From the NCBI RefSeq assembly GCF_947507565.1, contig NC_089191.1, positions 1,364,001-1,428,000 on the forward strand: a DNA stretch of 64,000 bases, in the 5' to 3' direction. Of this stretch, positions 61,655 to 64,000 are shown piece after piece. Every line of letters begins with the position of its first letter. Positions within the stretch are counted from its first letter, which is position 1. A model generated the notes under the pieces. The model saw nothing but the letters and a program-made list of their open reading frames with translations. It did not search any database and was not told where the DNA came from. Made by a program: the position numbers and the translations under genes. Origin of the DNA: Oscarella lobularis. Its lineage: Eukaryota > Porifera > Homoscleromorpha > Homosclerophorida > Oscarellidae.

Positions 61655-61911
61655 CGTATCCGCGGTCGTCCGCGGCGTTTCGTCTTTCGCCTACGCATTG
61701 GTGCGTGTCGTTTAGGTAAGGGTGGATTGTTTTTCTCGTTACCTTTATTGTATCTCTTTCGAGCCATGAGGGCGAAAAAGCCCGAGGACTCCTGGTTCGA
61801 TTCGTTGTCACTTTCGTGCACGGCGCGCTCATACTCAGCCCAGATCGCGTCGTCTGGGTATTTCGCTCGCAGGGATTTTAGAAATTGGTTCGCGTCTCTG
61901 GCCATCTGCAA
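61651..61911 (-). CDS. Last exon of a basic, AT-hook-like nuclear protein
   Basis: The frame gives MARDANQFLKSLRAKYPDDA, then a charged middle (HESDNESNQESSGFF), and ends in a basic run (RRKTKRRGRPRIR) containing an AT-hook-like RGRP core. Such tails bind the minor groove of AT-rich DNA. The start used here may be internal to a longer gene whose upstream exon is not found. A convergent orientation with the 60945-61273 gene is clear. Confidence 0.45.
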   Translation of the reverse strand: MQMARDANQFLKSLRAKYPDDAIWAEYERAVHESDNESNQESSGFFALMARKRYNKGNEKNNPPLPKRHAPMRRRKTKRRGRPRIR

Positions 61912-64000
61912 AGCTTTTTTCGCTCCAAAAACATTATGGACGTAGCAAAATGTGCCGCTTTTTAGCGAAAAGCCGTCGCAATTTAGCGGGAACCCATTGC
62001 AATTCCAATGAGGTTCGTATTAGAGATGCTGTATTGGGGCTAGGGGCGGGGTCTTTGTGAGGGAAGGAGGTCGTTACGTTCTTTTCTAGCCGTTGGGTAG
62101 GGCGGGAGAGGGTGGGATTATGGTGAGGTTTGGATTAGGTGGGTTATTTGAGACGTTGGGCCTTCTGGAGTTTTTTAGCTTTAGGTTGTGCACGTGCCGT
62201 GCACGTGCGAGAAACTTTGTGCACGAGAGGATTTATTATTAGGCTTATTATATGTGTTAATGGTTTATTATTTTATTTGGTTTGGCTGTAGAGGGTTATA
62301 TTAGTATTGAATGTTTTTTAGTTGTTCGATTGCTTATCGGTTGCGGATTGCAGGACGCAGCCCAAAGAAATGGGTTAAGAGAAGGAATTGCACAAAGGCA
62401 AAGCTGGATCAACCGCTTTATCCATTACCGGTCGACCAGCAGGGTGACAATTTTAGGTATGTGGTATAGGAGGAGTGGGTAATTTGAGATGGTCATTGGT
62501 GGTTGTGATTTTAGGTAGGGGACAGATTGAGTCAAAACACTTCTGATTGGATCAGTATATTTTTCAATGACCGAGGGTGTCTTTTAGAGTGCACTATGGA
62601 CTCCAGTTCAATGGTATCTGAGGAGGAATAAGCCTCCCTTTGTGTTTGTTGTGTGCACTATGTGAGGGAGTAAGATTATAATATCAGCCTTCTTGTCTAG
62701 GGGGTGGACAAGGATGGAAGGGCAGGTGGAGGAAAGGGTTTTTGCGAGGAGCAAGCATGAGGAAGATTTCTTCTACGGGCAGTTAGAGGCGGGGGCATGG
62801 AACAGAAGAAAGAGAGAAAAAGAAAAGGGAAGAGAAAAGGAAATATATGCCTAGTATTAATATCATATTGTTGTGAGATTAAGATTAGGATTAGCATTAC
62901 GATTTATGAGTGAAGTAGTTTATATGGTCTAGTAATATTTAGAAGATCTATAATGGTTGTGAGGGAGTTTTTTGCAAGAGAGGTTGACAAAAGCATTTTT
63001 AGAAAATTTTTGGTAACCATGGCAACAGTTGGGTCTTGGGGTTCCTTTGTGATACGTTACTGGAAAGGAAGATTTAGAGCCCGATTCATGCTTTAAGTTT
63101 AAAGTTATGGTTGGTTAAGGGAGTAGTGGTAGGAAAAATTCTTTTAAGATTTTTAGTTGCTAGGGAGATGTGGAGATTTGTTAAGGGAATGTGGGGATTC
63201 GTTAAGGAACTTGCGAAGCGCAATTCTATCGTGGGTGGCTCTTCCTGAAAAATCCCTAGTGTTCTCGGTCAATTCCTACGAAGTTATGCAGAATTTCGAT
63301 TTTCCAATTAACGCTCAAAATCATTAAGTTGCAGGATTGAAGAATCGTCGAATTCCTTCTTGCTGGCGCAGTCAACCAAGCCTTGGCGTAACGTATGCCT
63401 GCAGTCGTGAAGCAGAATCAACGAAGTTATAAAGCTGAAAGAAAGGATTGTGCCATAGCAGTAGCCAAAAAATTCTCTCCGTCGATCCCAAACGCCCTGA
63501 CGTTTTTAATCCAGGTCATAGTTTTGTAATTGTTTAGATTAGGAAATCGTACAAAGACAGCAATTATCTCCGGCGAATAAGAGTGGGGCCCACTTCCCAA
63601 ACTTTGTCAATTTCGCAAGCAAATGTAACGTTGAACTCTCCTTAGTACTCTTTTTGCACAGCGCTTGCTTACGGCTTCTGCAGAGACTTTCAGATGATCG
63701 GGCGCGTTGCCTTGCCTTTCTCATCGTTGGCTGCCATAGCTGATTCTTTAGGAGGTATTTTTAGACCTAAAACGTAGACATTCCAAGGTGCTAGCAATAG
63801 TGCAACGAAATTCTTGTTTTTTAGCTGTTTCAGTGAGGTGCTACTTCAATGTCGCGATCTTCGCCGTCAATTATGTATTGAACAAACCTGTAACGCAGAG
63901 TGTTCCCGCTACAATCTGTAAAGAAAAAATATATAAGCGTTAGTGTTAGTATTCCAAGCACAGAGTAATTTTCAGTTAATTAATTACCAGCTGCTTTCGC
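61912..64000. other. No supported gene
   Basis: G-rich plus-strand DNA (62000-63200) with few long frames, two CACTGTG/CACGTG E-box-like words at about 62192 and 62203, and nothing recognisable to the end. A minus-strand frame at 63539-63724 is unsupported. Confidence 0.3.

Overview
This is eukaryotic DNA, almost certainly from an animal with a compact, transposon-rich genome. The animal signals are a spliced CSL (RBPJ/Su(H)) Notch-pathway gene fragment, a lone DNA-ligase-IV-like exon, ankyrin-repeat exons, an interstitial CCCTAA (telomere-type) motif, and a mix of piggyBac, hAT, pogo/Tigger, Kolobok-like, ISL2EU-like, Penelope-like and DUF7869/OTU/Ulp1-associated elements. Introns that can be placed are very short (28 to about 66 nt, GT-AG). 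A sponge or another early-branching marine invertebrate fits best, but that is inference; the sequence does not name the species.

Layout. 0-2.6 kb: a tandemly duplicated 153-bp coiled-coil exon array (minus strand) and GC-rich low-information DNA. 3.8-5.6 kb: a broken mobile-element protein followed by a broken OTU protease. 5.8-6.7 kb: about 4 copies of a 230-270 bp tandem repeat, with decayed copies at 8.4 kb. 7-8.2 kb: two small minus-strand genes, one with a 28-nt intron and a poly(A) signal. 8.9-9.3 kb: pogo-type remnant. 9.5-15.3 kb: CSL-like gene whose intron holds a complete piggyBac element (11529-14955) on the other strand. 15.6-16.4 kb: a decayed DDE transposase. 16.5-16.95 kb: the 3' end of an unknown helical gene. 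18.3-22.6 kb: a complete TTAA-flanked element carrying two convergent spliced genes. 22.9-26.7 kb: a coiled-coil host gene containing a LIG4-like exon; its last intron holds an ISL2EU-like element with 343-bp inverted repeats and two convergent, internally deleted genes.

27.8-33.2 kb: host exon fragments, a minisatellite, a hAT 3' fragment and a decayed integrase-type gene. 33.4-35.0 kb: minisatellites and a TTAA-flanked MITE. 35.0-36.2 kb: an array of tiny exon-like segments. 36.2-38.0 and 44.8-45.9 kb: two Penelope-like retroelement remnants in opposite orientation sharing the same 3' end. 38.8-39.1 kb: a tiny proline-rich three-exon gene with two decayed relatives at 42.4 and 46.1 kb. 39.6-41.8 and 48.0-49.6 kb: hAT transposase pseudogenes. 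42.9-43.9 kb: a DUF7869-type transposon protein. 46.3-47.7 kb: a minus-strand multi-exon gene and an Ulp1-like fragment. 50.1-51.2 kb: a second SAP-SWIM-YqaJ gene. 52.5-54.1 kb: a second piggyBac. 54.6-57.0 kb: a complete Tigger/pogo element whose transposase is split by a 13-copy minisatellite. 57.3-60.2 kb: hAT and ankyrin debris, a 42-bp palindrome and a tRNA-like SINE scrap. 60.9-61.9 kb: two converging 3' gene ends. 62-64 kb: nothing recognisable.

How it fits together: the window is a graveyard and workshop of cut-and-paste elements set in sparse host genes. Three elements still have both termini (11529-14955, 18293-22561, 54555-56964), and two sit inside host introns, so the hosts could still be spliced. 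Many single-base frameshifts fall in homopolymer runs, so part of the apparent decay may be assembly error.
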